Shown here one piece after another: positions 7,750 through 18,948 of a stretch of DNA of 63,247 bases; the stretch's first letter is position 1; each line of letters begins with the position of its first letter. The notes below the pieces were generated by a model. The model was not told the origin of the DNA. It ran no database searches and saw nothing but the letters and a program-made list of their open reading frames with translations. Source of the DNA: Leptothoe spongobia TAU-MAC 1115 (GTDB lineage: Bacteria > Cyanobacteriota > Cyanobacteriia > Phormidesmidales > Phormidesmidaceae); the NCBI RefSeq assembly GCF_018739885.1, contig NZ_JADOES010000031.1, positions 1 through 63,247 on the forward strand, read 5' to 3'. Made by a program: the position numbers and the translations under genes.

Positions 7750-7985
7750 ATTATCTCAACCCTTTGATTTCGCCATTACGCTTATAGTACTGAGAAAAGC
7801 AAAAACGGGACAGGGATGGCAATCCGAACCTTTGACCGAACCGTTATGGGGGGACCGTAAAGGATGAACTACTGTTGTAGACAACATGAGGGTGTCAGTA
7901 AATCTACGTTTTTCATGTCCGTGGTTCATGGTTGAGCATTAACTTTAGTTGCGAATTTAGTCGTATATTTTGGGAGTTTTTATTG

Positions 7986-10166
7986 GTGATAAAGCGATGG
8001 GGAACGGCAATATTAGCGATCTCGATGTTTGCAACACCTTTGGCTGCTTTTACAGCACCTTTGGCTGCCCAGGAGCCATCGTTAGAAAATTCGGTGTCAG
8101 ATGGGGATTCCACGTCAGCTCCGTTGCCGGAAGAATCGCCCAGTGAGGTTCAAGAACTGCCGAGTGAAGAGGTGCCTGAGGCTGATTCATCAGTTGATGC
8201 TGCCGAAGAACCATTAGAGGGACCTTTTGAAGAGCCATTTGAGGAATTTCCCACTGAGCCACCGGTTGATGTGACGGAGCTGCGGGCCGCTGTCGTTGAA
8301 ATTTTGCCGACTACTGCGCCGCCACCGCCCATCATTACTAGCATTCTGCCTGCTAATACGCCTGCGGCTATGATCGTCAATACCCGTCAGGCGTCCTGGT
8401 CAGAGCTAAAGCGCTATGCGCTATTTGCTCAGCTGACGGAGTCTTTTGGGGTGGAGCCGAGTCCCCAGGCTTTGCCACTCTTGCCCTACACCATTGACTA
8501 TGTAGAGGATGTACAGCCGTGGATTGGGGATGGGGTTGCGATCGCACTTCTCCCTGTTCCCAGTCTTCGTACGATTGCCCCGGTAGAGCGCTCCGTTACC
8601 ATCGTGCCTATTAGTGATGCCGAGGCCTTTGTTGACTTTATCCCTACCTTAGCCGAAGCTCGTAACGTATTACCCGAGCAACTGTCCTACAGAAAATTTC
8701 CCATTTGGAGTTGGCCCTCAGAATTTGTTGCCTACGATTTCCCCTGGGACAATTTTCCTGAAGAAGAAATGGAGTTAGAAGAATTTCCTCCAGTCCCACC
8801 CCCCAGCGGTTGGAATCACTATCGTCAAGACCCCGAACCCCCTTATATCTATTTCCCTGACGGCACCTATTCCCCTGATGGTTATACCGTCCCCGGTTAT
8901 GCCGTTGCCCATCTAGGCAACTACATTGTTATGTCCGAGAATGTCGACACGCTGCGACAGTGGATTGAATATCAGACCCAGGGGGGGCCTAAGTTAACGA
9001 GCAATCCTAGTTTTGAAAAAACCCAAAGTCATCCTGCAGCACAGCGTAGTTTGGCCACTGTCTATGGCAATGTCGGCGAGCTACTCAACTTTGAATTTAG
9101 TAATCCGTTTCAGGATTTTGGCTTACCGCCGATTCCTCAGCCTAGTCTGAGTGAGCGGGCGGCTATGTCAGCCTTGTTTGGCAATGTCACCTTTGATGTT
9201 CTGGTCTCTCCTGAGGAGAAAGGACTACATCTTGAAGCACATCTTTATACTGAAGGAGCGTTACCTGACCTACCGCCATCACCCAATGCCGATCATTCTA
9301 TTTTGGGTCTGATCCCAGCCGCTACCTATGTCTTGGGTAGTGGTTATGATATCGGCGGCTTTTGGAATGACGTATCGTCAGCATTTTCCTTGAGTGAAGT
9401 AACCGGTGGTTTGATTGAGACAGCTCGTTCGCTGGTTTCCCTGGCCACAGGACTAGACTTGGATACCGACATTTTGAGTTGGATGGATGGTGAGTATAGT
9501 CTGTTCTTATTTCCTAGTCAGTCGGGCCTATTAAATTCTTTTTTTCCAGGACTTGGTTTAGAAGCTGGGGTTTTACTGGAAACGAGCAACCGTCCAGCGG
9601 CTGAAACGGCTCTAGATGCCCTGGATGATGTGCTCGGTGAGGAGGCTCTTGTCTCGGCAAAGATTGCCGACTACCCCGTGGTCAGCTTGCAGTATGACGT
9701 CAATTATGACGGTAGGATGGATAGCGTGCTTACTCACACATGGGTAACAGACGATACATTGGCATTTACCAGTGGTAACGGTGCCATGGAACGTTTAGTT
9801 GTTCCTGCGGGGTTTAATCCTCTCAACGACCACAGTACGTTTCGCAATGCCACAGATAGCTTTCCCAATCCAAATAATGGGTATTTTTACGTGAATATGG
9901 GATCGACGCTATCGTTCTTTTACAACCTATTTGGCTTTAATCAAGCGACTGATCCTTGGGCAATGGATATGAGGAGCTATTTTGGTACAGTCCGTAGCTT
10001 GAGCCTGACGACTTCTACTAGTGTGCAAGAGTTTCAGATCGATGCACTATTGGGCTTAGCTGCAAGTGAGTCCGTGGAAGATCTTGCAGAGTCCAACGAG
10101 GCTGAGTTGCTAGAAGATGAAGCTTCTCAAGAAGAGGGGGCCTCTCAAGAGGAGGGGGCCTCTTAG
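7986..10166 (+). CDS. Exported DUF3352-like protein, C-terminus cut by nonsense codon
   Basis: From GTG 7986 the product starts VIKRWGTAILAISMF and has a signal peptide ending near APLAAQ. TTG 7983 is an alternative; GGGAG at 7972-7976 serves either, and longer starts disrupt the signal peptide. An acidic, proline-rich linker (about residues 30-90) precedes a globular region with the pattern of cyanobacterial DUF3352 proteins (TPAAMIVNTRQASW near the start, LSWMDGEYSLFLFP further on). The function of that family is unknown; it is probably periplasmic or thylakoid-lumenal. The C-terminus runs into a tandem QEEGAS repeat, where a glutamine codon has become TAG (10164). The same frame then stays open for 23 more codons to TAA at 10236. 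Confidence 0.8.
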   Translation: MIKRWGTAILAISMFATPLAAFTAPLAAQEPSLENSVSDGDSTSAPLPEESPSEVQELPSEEVPEADSSVDAAEEPLEGPFEEPFEEFPTEPPVDVTELRAAVVEILPTTAPPPPIITSILPANTPAAMIVNTRQASWSELKRYALFAQLTESFGVEPSPQALPLLPYTIDYVEDVQPWIGDGVAIALLPVPSLRTIAPVERSVTIVPISDAEAFVDFIPTLAEARNVLPEQLSYRKFPIWSWPSEFVAYDFPWDNFPEEEMELEEFPPVPPPSGWNHYRQDPEPPYIYFPDGTYSPDGYTVPGYAVAHLGNYIVMSENVDTLRQWIEYQTQGGPKLTSNPSFEKTQSHPAAQRSLATVYGNVGELLNFEFSNPFQDFGLPPIPQPSLSERAAMSALFGNVTFDVLVSPEEKGLHLEAHLYTEGALPDLPPSPNADHSILGLIPAATYVLGSGYDIGGFWNDVSSAFSLSEVTGGLIETARSLVSLATGLDLDTDILSWMDGEYSLFLFPSQSGLLNSFFPGLGLEAGVLLETSNRPAAETALDALDDVLGEEALVSAKIADYPVVSLQYDVNYDGRMDSVLTHTWVTDDTLAFTSGNGAMERLVVPAGFNPLNDHSTFRNATDSFPNPNNGYFYVNMGSTLSFFYNLFGFNQATDPWAMDMRSYFGTVRSLSLTTSTSVQEFQIDALLGLAASESVEDLAESNEAELLEDEASQEEGASQEEGAS

Positions 10167-10199
10167 GAAGAGGGGGCCTCTCAGGAAGAGGGGGCCTCT
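10125..10199 (+). repeat. 18-bp tandem repeat at the DUF3352 gene's 3' end
   Basis: Four 18-base units start at 10125, 10143, 10161 and 10179, with a partial fifth. Each encodes S-Q-E-E-G-A. In the third unit the glutamine codon reads TAG and ends the gene. Unit 4 has CAG at the same place, so one C-to-T change explains the stop. Confidence 0.9.
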
Positions 10200-10243
10200 C
10201 AAACAGACAAGGACCCTCAAGAAGTTGGCGAAGGATAAACTTG

Positions 10244-10278
10244 GTGCAAGCAGGGGTTAGCAAACTGCCTGCTTGCAC
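10244..10278. terminator. Bidirectional stem-loop terminator
   Basis: GTGCAAGCAGG (10244-10254) pairs perfectly with CCTGCTTGCAC (10268-10278) around 13 bases. It lies between the convergent DUF3352-like gene and the 70-residue gene. The following T-run is weak. Confidence 0.65.
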
Positions 10279-10289
10279 AGTTCTCTTAT

Positions 10290-10502
10290 CTAATAACTCT
10301 CATCTCCATCAACACTCTTGATTGCTAGCAGATGGTTAGCCTGTTGCAGACGTTCTGCAATATTTTGACGTAGGGTTTCATTGACAGTGGGATCTGCTAA
10401 TACAGCTTGCGCCAATTGACGATAGCGAGCACTGGTCACCACATCGACTTTTTCTAGATCATTTAAATTCTCATAGATGATTTTTGGAGAAGGTTTTTCC
10501 AT
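10290..10502 (-). CDS. Hypothetical 70-aa soluble protein
   Basis: AAGGA stands a few bases before the ATG and supports translation. The product is helical and charged, with segments such as SARYRQLAQAVLADPTVNET and NIAERLQQANHLLAI. No domain or membrane segment is recognised. It may be a small regulatory or structural protein. Confidence 0.6.
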   Translation of the reverse strand: MEKPSPKIIYENLNDLEKVDVVTSARYRQLAQAVLADPTVNETLRQNIAERLQQANHLLAIKSVDGDESY

Positions 10503-10946
10503 GAGATTCCTTTCGGTAGGGTTAACTATATTCTGACCATTTAGCCATTGATACCATTGTGTTCCAAGGAGTTGGCCACATCAGTCAAACGTCGCTAGAA
10601 CAAAGAAAACCATACGAATTAGAGCATTTTGTATTAAAACTTAAAATCTTGTTTAGGGCTTTTGTGTATTTGTCTAAGGTGATTCTAAGGAAAGCTTCAA
10701 GGTCAGGGGGCTGAGGGGTTCGTCAAGTAGATTTACGCTGCATGACGTTGCGTTGAATAACTTGACAGTTTTATTAAGGAATCTTGCAAAACTGCTTTCC
10801 TCATTAGAGAATGGAGGACCTTATTGAATTTCTTGGGTGAGTGTGATGAAGCAGCTTGCGTCGTTGTTGTGTCTCTCGCAAGCTAAGCACCTCGTGTTGC
10901 CCGTGTTAATTCTTCTCAATACTTGCGCGTTCGTCAACATACATTT
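10503..10946. other. Intergenic region upstream of gltB
   Basis: This 444-base gap holds the divergent promoters of the 70-residue gene and gltB. TTGACA occurs at 10762-10767, but the sequence 17 bases on (TGCAAA) is a poor -10 box. I looked for the NtcA consensus GTA-N8-TAC and found none. A tiny frame, MEDLIEFLG, begins at 10812 without convincing support. No other feature is seen. Confidence 0.4.
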
Positions 10947-13900
10947 ATGACTAGTCATCAATTGCCTCCCAAGCAGGGTCTGTATGATCCACAATTTGAG
11001 CACGATGCCTGTGGAGTCGGATTTGTTGTGCAAATGAAGGGGGTCGTTTCCCACGACATTGTGCAGCAGGGATTGCAGATTCTATGCAATTTGGAGCATC
11101 GTGGAGCTTGTGGTAGCGAGGTGAATACCGGTGATGGAGCCGGTATTTTGGTGCAAATTCCCCATCGTTTTTTCCAAAAAGTAACTGCTACAGATGGGTT
11201 TGAGTTGCCTGATGCAGGTCAGTATGGCGTTGGTCTGATTTTTACCTCGCCAGATGCAACAGTGCGAGCTGAGAGTCGCCGCCGATTTGAGGCTGTGGTC
11301 TCCCAAATGGGGCAGAAAGTTTTGGGATGGCGCGATGTACCCACGGACAATAGCACCCTGGGGGCAACTGCTCAGGTGAGTGAGCCCTTTATGCAGCAAG
11401 TGTTTATTGGGCGGGCTGCTGATCTTGAAAATGATTTAGCTTTTGAGAGGAAGCTTTATGTCATTCGTAAGCTTGCCTACAACGCCATTGCTAAGTCTGG
11501 TCATGATACCTACTGGTATCCTTCCAGTCTGTCCTGCCGGACAATGGTGTACAAAGGGATGTTGACTCCGCCCCAGGTGAAAGACTTTTTTCCGGACTTG
11601 AGCGATCCTGATTTTGAAAGTGCTTTGGCTTTAGTCCATTCTCGCTTTAGCACGAATACTTTTCCTAGCTGGGAGCGATCCCACCCCTACCGCTACATCG
11701 CCCATAACGGTGAGATCAACACCCTGCGCGGCAACATTAACTGGATGATTGCGCGACAGTCGATGTTTGAGTCAGCCTTGTTCGGTGATGACATGGCCAA
11801 AGTGAAGCCAGTCATCAATATCAATGGTAGCGACTCGACCATTTTTGATAATGCTTTGGAGCTGCTGGTATTGGCCGGTAGATCGTTGCCCCATGCGGTG
11901 ATGATGATGATTCCTGAACCTTGGGCCGGGCATGAGTCCATGAATGATGCTAGCAAGGCGTTTTATGAGTACCATGCTTGTCTGATGGAGCCCTGGGATG
12001 GTCCAGCATCGGTTGCATTTACCGATGGTTCTATGATTGGGGCGATACTCGACCGCAATGGTTTGCGCCCTTCTCGTTACTACGTAACCAAGGATGACCG
12101 GGTGATTATGGCTTCCGAAGCAGGTGTATTGCCTGTAGAGCCAGAACAGGTGCTGGAGAAAGGGCGTTTGCAGCCGGGGCGGATGTTCCTGGTCGATATG
12201 GCGGCTGGTCGTATTGTCGGTGACGAAGAAGTCAAGGCAGAAATTGTTAATGCCCAGCCCTATCGTCAATGGTTAGAGCAAAATCAGTTGATGTTGTCAG
12301 ATTTAGCTCCGAAGACGCCACGGGCTGCAGTTGCAGTGGGTAGCCTTCGCCAGCGACAGATGGCCTTTGGCTATACCTTTGAAGAGCTACGCATGTTGTT
12401 GACGCCGATGGCTCAGAATGGTGTTGAGGCGATTGGTTCCATGGGGACCGACACGCCGCTGGCGGTGCTCTCGGATAAGTCGAAGTTGCTGTATGACTAT
12501 TTTCAGCAACTGTTTGCCCAGGTAACAAATCCTCCCATTGACTCTATTCGTGAGGCAATTATTACGTCGGCGGTAACGACGGTAGGTTCAGAGCGTAATC
12601 TATTAGACCCTCGGCCTGAGAGCTGTCGCTTGATTCAGCTCAAGACTCCGGTGATTAGTAATGACGATCTGGCTAAGCTGCAGGGGATCGATGAGCCAGG
12701 GTTTGCCTCTTTAACCCTACCGATTTTGTTTGATCCGCAGGCGGGTGAACAGGGTTTGGCAACGGCAATGGAGTCTATTTTTGCCCAGGTAGATAGTGCT
12801 ATTGCAGCTGGGACTAACCTGGTCATCTTGTCTGATCGTGGCATGGACCCAGATCATGCACCTATCCCCGCTCTCTTAGCTGTCTCAGGGTTGCATCACC
12901 ATCTGATCCGCACGGGTACCCGTACTCGGGTCGGTATCATCCTTGAATCTGGTGAACCTCGTGAAGTCCATCACTTTGCGGTGTTGCTGGGCTACGGTTG
13001 TAGTGCTATTAATCCTTATCTTGCCTTTGAAACCCTGGAAGACATGATCACGGATGGCATGCTAGTGGACATTACTGCTGAGGATGCTTGTAAGAACTAC
13101 ATTAAGGCTGTTACCAAAGGCACCATCAAAATCGCTTCCAAGATTGGTATTTCCACGCTGCAAAGCTATCGTGGAGCCCAGATTTTTGAAGCCATTGGTC
13201 TCAACCAAAGCGTTATTGATCAGTATTTTACCTGGACTGCTTCGCGGATTGAGGGGATCGGCTTAGATGTCATTGCCCAAGAGGCGATCATTCGTCATGG
13301 CCATGGTTTTGCCGAGCGGGGTGATATTCCTGTCCTAGATGTGGGTGGCAACTATCAGTGGCGGAAGGACGGTGAGGCTCATCTGTTCAACCCAGACACT
13401 ATTCATACGCTGCAAAAGGCTGTTCGAGCTGGTGACTACGATACCTACAAGCATTATGCCAATCTGGTCAATGACCAGAGTAAGCAGCACTTTACCCTGC
13501 GAGGATTGTTAGACTTCAAGGCCCGTCAGCCTATTTCCATTGATGAAGTAGAGCCTATCGAAGCCATCACCCGTCGCTTTAAGACCGGTGCCATGAGCTA
13601 TGGTTCCATCTCTAAGGAAGCCCACGAATCCCTCGCCATCGCCATGAACCGTATCGGGGGAAAATCCAATACCGGTGAAGGTGGCGAAGATCCTGAGCGC
13701 TTTACCTGGACTAACGAGCAGGGCGATTCGAAAAATAGTGCCATTAAACAGGTCGCGTCAGGTCGATTTGGTGTGACCAGTCTTTATCTCTCCCAAGCAA
13801 AAGAGATTCAGATCAAAATGGCCCAGGGGGCTAAGCCTGGTGAAGGGGGACAGTTACCTGGTAAGAAGGTGTATCCATGGATTGCTAAGGTCCGCCATTC

Positions 13901-15533
13901 TACACCTGGTGTCGGGTTGATTTCGCCGCCGCCCCACCATGATATTTACTCGATTGAGGATCTAGCAGAGCTCATTCACGATTTGAAGAATGCCAATCGA
14001 GACGCTCGTATTAATGTCAAGTTAGTGTCTGAGGTTGGTGTCGGTACGATTGCTGCTGGTGTCGCCAAAGCCCATGCTGATGTGGTTCTCGTCTCTGGGT
14101 TTGATGGTGGTACTGGAGCGTCGCCTCAAACGTCTATTAAGCATGCGGGACTGCCTTGGGAGTTGGGCCTTGCCGAAACTCATCAAACCTTGGTGCTCAA
14201 TGACCTGCGTAGCCGGATTGTCGTAGAGACCGACGGTCAAATGAAAACGGGACGTGATGTCGTGATGGCCGCTTTGCTAGGTGCAGAGGAGTTTGGCTTC
14301 TCAACGGCACCATTGGTGTCGCTGGGTTGCATCATGATGCGTGTCTGTCAGAAGAATACTTGTCCTGTGGGCATTGCGACTCAGGATCCCCGTCTACGTA
14401 AGAGCTTTATGGGGGATCCTGACCATGTGGTGAACTTTATGCAATTCATCGCCCAAGATGTGCGGGAGATTATGGCCCAGCTAGGGGTACGTACCTTTGA
14501 TGAGCTAGTGGGTCACACGGATTGGTTGAATGTGCAGTCAGCGGTGGATCATTGGAAGGCCAAAGGTGTGGATCTTTCCAAGATTTTGGAACAACCCCAG
14601 GTGGATGAGGGTGTAGGGCGTTATTGTCAGATTCCTCAGGATCATGGTCTAGAGAAGTCTTTGGATATCACCACACTGTTAGATCTATGTAAGCCTGCCA
14701 TTGAGAACGGTGACAAAGTAACGGCTACTCTGCCGATTTGCAATATTAACCGAGTAGTTGGCACGATTCTTGGTAATGAGATTACTAAGAAACACTGGGA
14801 AGGACTGCCGGAAGATACGGTCCATCTCACTTTCCAGGGTAGTGCGGGACAAAGTTTTGGTGCCTTTGTTCCGGTTGGTGTCACACTGGAGTTGGAAGGG
14901 GATGGCAACGATTATTTGGGTAAAGGTTTGAGTGGTGGCAAGCTTGTTATTTATCCGCCTAAGGCCTCCACGTTTGTGCCTGAAGACAACATTATTATCG
15001 GTAATGTGGCCTTCTATGGTGCTACCGGTGGTGAGGCTTATGTATATGGCATGGCTGGGGAACGCTTCTGTGTTCGTAACTCCGGTGTTCATGCCGTTGT
15101 AGAAGCGGTGGGCGATCATGGTTGTGAGTATATGACCGGTGGTAAGGTTGTTGTCCTGGGTTCTACTGGCCGTAACTTTGCGGCGGGTATGAGTGGTGGT
15201 ATTGCCTATGTGCTAGATGAGATCGGAGACTTTGCTACTCGTTGCAATACTGAGATGGTTGATTTAGAAAGTCTTGTGGAGGCAGAGGAGATTGCTGACC
15301 TGCACGAGATGATAGCTAAACACCATAGCTATACCGGTAGTCGTAAGGCGAAAGACGTGCTGGATGCTTGGGAGAGTTTCTTACCTAAGTTTGTGAAGGT
15401 AATTCCTCGTGATTATAAGCGGGTAATTCAATCTCTGCGTCAGGCTCTACAAGATGGTTTGAGCGGTGATGATGCTCTGTCGGCTGCGTTTGAAGCGAAT
15501 ATTAAAGACGTTGCGCGGGTGGCAGGAAATTAG
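10947..15533 (+). CDS. gltB: Glutamate synthase large subunit
   Basis: GltB transfers the amide of glutamine to 2-oxoglutarate, making two glutamates. From ATG 10947 the protein is 1528 residues with a 21-residue propeptide before the nucleophile Cys22 (ACGVGFVVQ). The order is the glutaminase domain, a central domain, the FMN-binding synthase domain (GEGGEDPERFTW, KPGEGGQLPG), the 3Fe-4S cluster motif C-x5-C-x4-C (ending CQKNTCPVGIA) and the C-terminal GXGXG beta-helix. A TTG at 10923 would lengthen the propeptide. gltD lies 96 bases downstream, which marks this as the pyridine-nucleotide-dependent enzyme and not the ferredoxin-dependent GlsF. Confidence 0.95.
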   Translation: MTSHQLPPKQGLYDPQFEHDACGVGFVVQMKGVVSHDIVQQGLQILCNLEHRGACGSEVNTGDGAGILVQIPHRFFQKVTATDGFELPDAGQYGVGLIFTSPDATVRAESRRRFEAVVSQMGQKVLGWRDVPTDNSTLGATAQVSEPFMQQVFIGRAADLENDLAFERKLYVIRKLAYNAIAKSGHDTYWYPSSLSCRTMVYKGMLTPPQVKDFFPDLSDPDFESALALVHSRFSTNTFPSWERSHPYRYIAHNGEINTLRGNINWMIARQSMFESALFGDDMAKVKPVININGSDSTIFDNALELLVLAGRSLPHAVMMMIPEPWAGHESMNDASKAFYEYHACLMEPWDGPASVAFTDGSMIGAILDRNGLRPSRYYVTKDDRVIMASEAGVLPVEPEQVLEKGRLQPGRMFLVDMAAGRIVGDEEVKAEIVNAQPYRQWLEQNQLMLSDLAPKTPRAAVAVGSLRQRQMAFGYTFEELRMLLTPMAQNGVEAIGSMGTDTPLAVLSDKSKLLYDYFQQLFAQVTNPPIDSIREAIITSAVTTVGSERNLLDPRPESCRLIQLKTPVISNDDLAKLQGIDEPGFASLTLPILFDPQAGEQGLATAMESIFAQVDSAIAAGTNLVILSDRGMDPDHAPIPALLAVSGLHHHLIRTGTRTRVGIILESGEPREVHHFAVLLGYGCSAINPYLAFETLEDMITDGMLVDITAEDACKNYIKAVTKGTIKIASKIGISTLQSYRGAQIFEAIGLNQSVIDQYFTWTASRIEGIGLDVIAQEAIIRHGHGFAERGDIPVLDVGGNYQWRKDGEAHLFNPDTIHTLQKAVRAGDYDTYKHYANLVNDQSKQHFTLRGLLDFKARQPISIDEVEPIEAITRRFKTGAMSYGSISKEAHESLAIAMNRIGGKSNTGEGGEDPERFTWTNEQGDSKNSAIKQVASGRFGVTSLYLSQAKEIQIKMAQGAKPGEGGQLPGKKVYPWIAKVRHSTPGVGLISPPPHHDIYSIEDLAELIHDLKNANRDARINVKLVSEVGVGTIAAGVAKAHADVVLVSGFDGGTGASPQTSIKHAGLPWELGLAETHQTLVLNDLRSRIVVETDGQMKTGRDVVMAALLGAEEFGFSTAPLVSLGCIMMRVCQKNTCPVGIATQDPRLRKSFMGDPDHVVNFMQFIAQDVREIMAQLGVRTFDELVGHTDWLNVQSAVDHWKAKGVDLSKILEQPQVDEGVGRYCQIPQDHGLEKSLDITTLLDLCKPAIENGDKVTATLPICNINRVVGTILGNEITKKHWEGLPEDTVHLTFQGSAGQSFGAFVPVGVTLELEGDGNDYLGKGLSGGKLVIYPPKASTFVPEDNIIIGNVAFYGATGGEAYVYGMAGERFCVRNSGVHAVVEAVGDHGCEYMTGGKVVVLGSTGRNFAAGMSGGIAYVLDEIGDFATRCNTEMVDLESLVEAEEIADLHEMIAKHHSYTGSRKAKDVLDAWESFLPKFVKVIPRDYKRVIQSLRQALQDGLSGDDALSAAFEANIKDVARVAGN

Positions 15534-15539
15534 CAATCT

Positions 15540-15597
15540 GTAGGGTGGGCACGGCCCACAAAAAATATCGAGAGGCGGTGGGCATTGCCCACCCTAC
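15540..15597. repeat. Palindromic GTAGGGTGGGCA dispersed repeat between gltB and gltD
   Basis: GTAGGGTGGGCA (15540-15551) and TGCCCACCCTAC (15586-15597) are perfect 12-base inverted arms, with smaller hairpins nested inside. The sequence resembles dispersed cyanobacterial intergenic repeats, and a partial copy occurs at 52435-52454. It may attenuate read-through from gltB to gltD. Confidence 0.75.
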
Positions 15598-15629
15598 GTA
15601 TCAATTATTTGTCATTTACAGTTTCTCTC

Positions 15630-17114
<1,485 letters not shown>

Positions 17115-17203
17115 TTGGCCATAGATTTACCTTAAAACTGAGCAATCAGCGAGAGGGTATACAATCTTAAGGGCAAACTTGATAAGTAGGCTTTTAAGAT
17201 TCA

Positions 17204-17668
17204 ATGACATTGCAAGTTGGCGATCCAGCTCCTGACTTTAGTTTGGCTGATGCTGATGGTAATACCGTCAGCTTAGCTGAGCTCAAAGGAAACCGTGTGG
17301 TGCTCTATTTCTACCCGCGTGATAACACCCCTGGGTGTACCAAAGAAGCCTGTGCGTTTCGAGATAACTATGAAGCCTATCAGGCCAAAGACGTAGTGGT
17401 ATTAGGTGTCAGTGCAGATGATGCCAAGTCCCATCAAAAATTTATTAATAAGCACGACTTACCCTTTCCTCTACTAGTGGATGAAGAGGCTAAAGTAGCG
17501 ACCGCCTATGGCAGCTATGGTCTCAAGAAATTTATGGGTAAGGAATACATGGGGATAAGCCGTAGTACCTTTGTGATCGGTCCAGATGGCAATTTGGAGA
17601 AGATTTATCGTAAGGTGAAGGCTGAAAAGCATCCGGTTGAACTTCTTACTGAACTCGACGAGCTGTAA
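17204..17668 (+). CDS. bcp: Peroxiredoxin Q / BCP
   Basis: The 154-residue thioredoxin-fold protein has the PrxQ/BCP active site TPGCTKEACAFRD: a peroxidatic Cys in PGC and a resolving Cys five residues later. It reduces peroxides with thioredoxin as donor. Length matches the family. It is followed after 4 bases by a Nudix gene and then an overlapping hydrolase gene, so the three probably form one operon. Confidence 0.95.
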   Translation: MTLQVGDPAPDFSLADADGNTVSLAELKGNRVVLYFYPRDNTPGCTKEACAFRDNYEAYQAKDVVVLGVSADDAKSHQKFINKHDLPFPLLVDEEAKVATAYGSYGLKKFMGKEYMGISRSTFVIGPDGNLEKIYRKVKAEKHPVELLTELDEL

Positions 17669-17672
17669 TCTC

Positions 17673-18128
17673 ATGCCACAATTTTGGCGGCCGGTACGTA
17701 CTTTACTAGGGTTACTTTTGCGACGACCTCTGGTGGGTACATGTGTGATTCCAATTCTTCCAGATGGTCGCATCGTGCTGATCCAGCGCCGTGATAGCGG
17801 TTGCTGGGGCTTACCCGGTGGTTTGGTGGACTGGGGAGAGGACATTGCGACGGCTGCCAAACGGGAACTGTTGGAAGAAACAGGTCTAGATTTAATCAAT
17901 GTGGGTCGCCTGATCGGGGTGTATTCTGACCCGGAACGTGACCCCCGCTTTCATTCTGCTTGTGTTGCCTTAGAAGCCTACGTAGATGGCAATTTCTTTA
18001 TTCGAGATAAAGCTGAGGTCATGAGAATTGAGGCGTTTACGGTGGATGCCATTCCCCGTGGTAACCTAGCCCACGATCATGATCAGCAGCTACAGGACTA
18101 CTTTAATGGAGCCACTGTTTTGGCCTAA
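17673..18128 (+). CDS. Nudix hydrolase
   Basis: The 151-residue protein has a complete Nudix box: GGLVDWGEDIATAAKRELLE followed by ETGL, with the metal-binding REx2EE glutamates intact. It hydrolyses a nucleoside-diphosphate-linked substrate that cannot be named from sequence. The ATG at 17673 lies 4 bases after the peroxiredoxin stop. A TTG at 17637 would overlap that gene and is less likely. Its 3' end overlaps the next gene. Confidence 0.92.
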   Translation: MPQFWRPVRTLLGLLLRRPLVGTCVIPILPDGRIVLIQRRDSGCWGLPGGLVDWGEDIATAAKRELLEETGLDLINVGRLIGVYSDPERDPRFHSACVALEAYVDGNFFIRDKAEVMRIEAFTVDAIPRGNLAHDHDQQLQDYFNGATVLA

Positions 18129-18948
18129 AACTAGCTTGCCCGTACGCAACTTGCGTCGTCAGTTCAAGCACGGTCAGTTATTTTGGCGAGAAGTAGGCCG
18201 TGGGCCAGTCGTTGTTTTGCTCCATGGCTCCTGGCATGATAGTGACCAGTGGACCAAAATACTATCGCCTTTGGGACAGCAATATCATTGTTTAGTGCCT
18301 GATCTGATAGGATTTGGAGAATCCCAGCGTTTAAAAGATCAGTCAGCGTACTCGATCAGGATGCAGGTTAATACCCTGACGGAGCTTTTTGACGCCCTGC
18401 GGCTAGAGTCGGTCGTTTTAGTGGGACATTCTCTGGGGGCTTGGATCGCGGCTCGTTATGCGTTGCGATATCCAGAGCGAGTTAAGGGTTTATGCGTTCT
18501 AGAACCAGAGGGTCTGAGCTATGAGCCCAAACGCTGGCTACGAGCCCGTTGGCTAGTCAGTCCTTTAGGTGGATTGTGGTTATCTCTGATCAAACCTTTT
18601 GCCCGCAAACCGATTCCTGGGCGATCTCCTTCATGGTTAGAAAACTATCATCTGAGGCAGCTGCTTAGACGTCACCCTGCTGCCTGTCGTCTGCTATTTC
18701 AGCGTCAACGCAAGGATTTAGAGCCTGAAATTGTTGGGACTCAATTAGCTGGGCTATCGATGCCGATGGTGGTTCTCCAGGGAGAAGGGGCGGGTGAAAC
18801 TAGTCGGCAGTTAACCCAAACCTTTGCAGTGGCTGCTCCGAGTGCCATGGTGAAAGTGCTGCCGGGGAATGATGAGTTGCCCAGTTATGAAGTAACAGCC
18901 ATTGCTAACTTTTTAGACAGCTGGTTATCGAGCGTTACTGGTGGATGA
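18106..18948 (+). CDS. Alpha/beta hydrolase fold protein lacking an obvious catalytic His
   Basis: The 280-residue protein has the oxyanion motif LLHGSWHDSDQW, a DLIGFGES segment and the nucleophile elbow GHSLGAW with Ser109. In active relatives the C-terminal motif is a His in a G-x-G-H-like context. Here that region reads LPGNDELPSYEV, with Asp where His is expected, so activity is doubtful or another His is used. Starts at 18106 or 18079 both overlap the Nudix gene, suggesting translational coupling. The 3' end overlaps the convergent helicase gene by 14 bases. Confidence 0.85.
   Translation: MEPLFWPKTSLPVRNLRRQFKHGQLFWREVGRGPVVVLLHGSWHDSDQWTKILSPLGQQYHCLVPDLIGFGESQRLKDQSAYSIRMQVNTLTELFDALRLESVVLVGHSLGAWIAARYALRYPERVKGLCVLEPEGLSYEPKRWLRARWLVSPLGGLWLSLIKPFARKPIPGRSPSWLENYHLRQLLRRHPAACRLLFQRQRKDLEPEIVGTQLAGLSMPMVVLQGEGAGETSRQLTQTFAVAAPSAMVKVLPGNDELPSYEVTAIANFLDSWLSSVTGG

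Noticed and set aside
10018..10278. Minus-strand proline/arginine repeat protein (ERPPL units)
   Set aside because: It is the antisense reading of the 18-bp coding repeat of the DUF3352-like gene and of the terminator.
10812..10841. Nine-codon leader frame upstream of gltB
   Set aside because: No clear ribosome-binding site or attenuator stem accompanies it.
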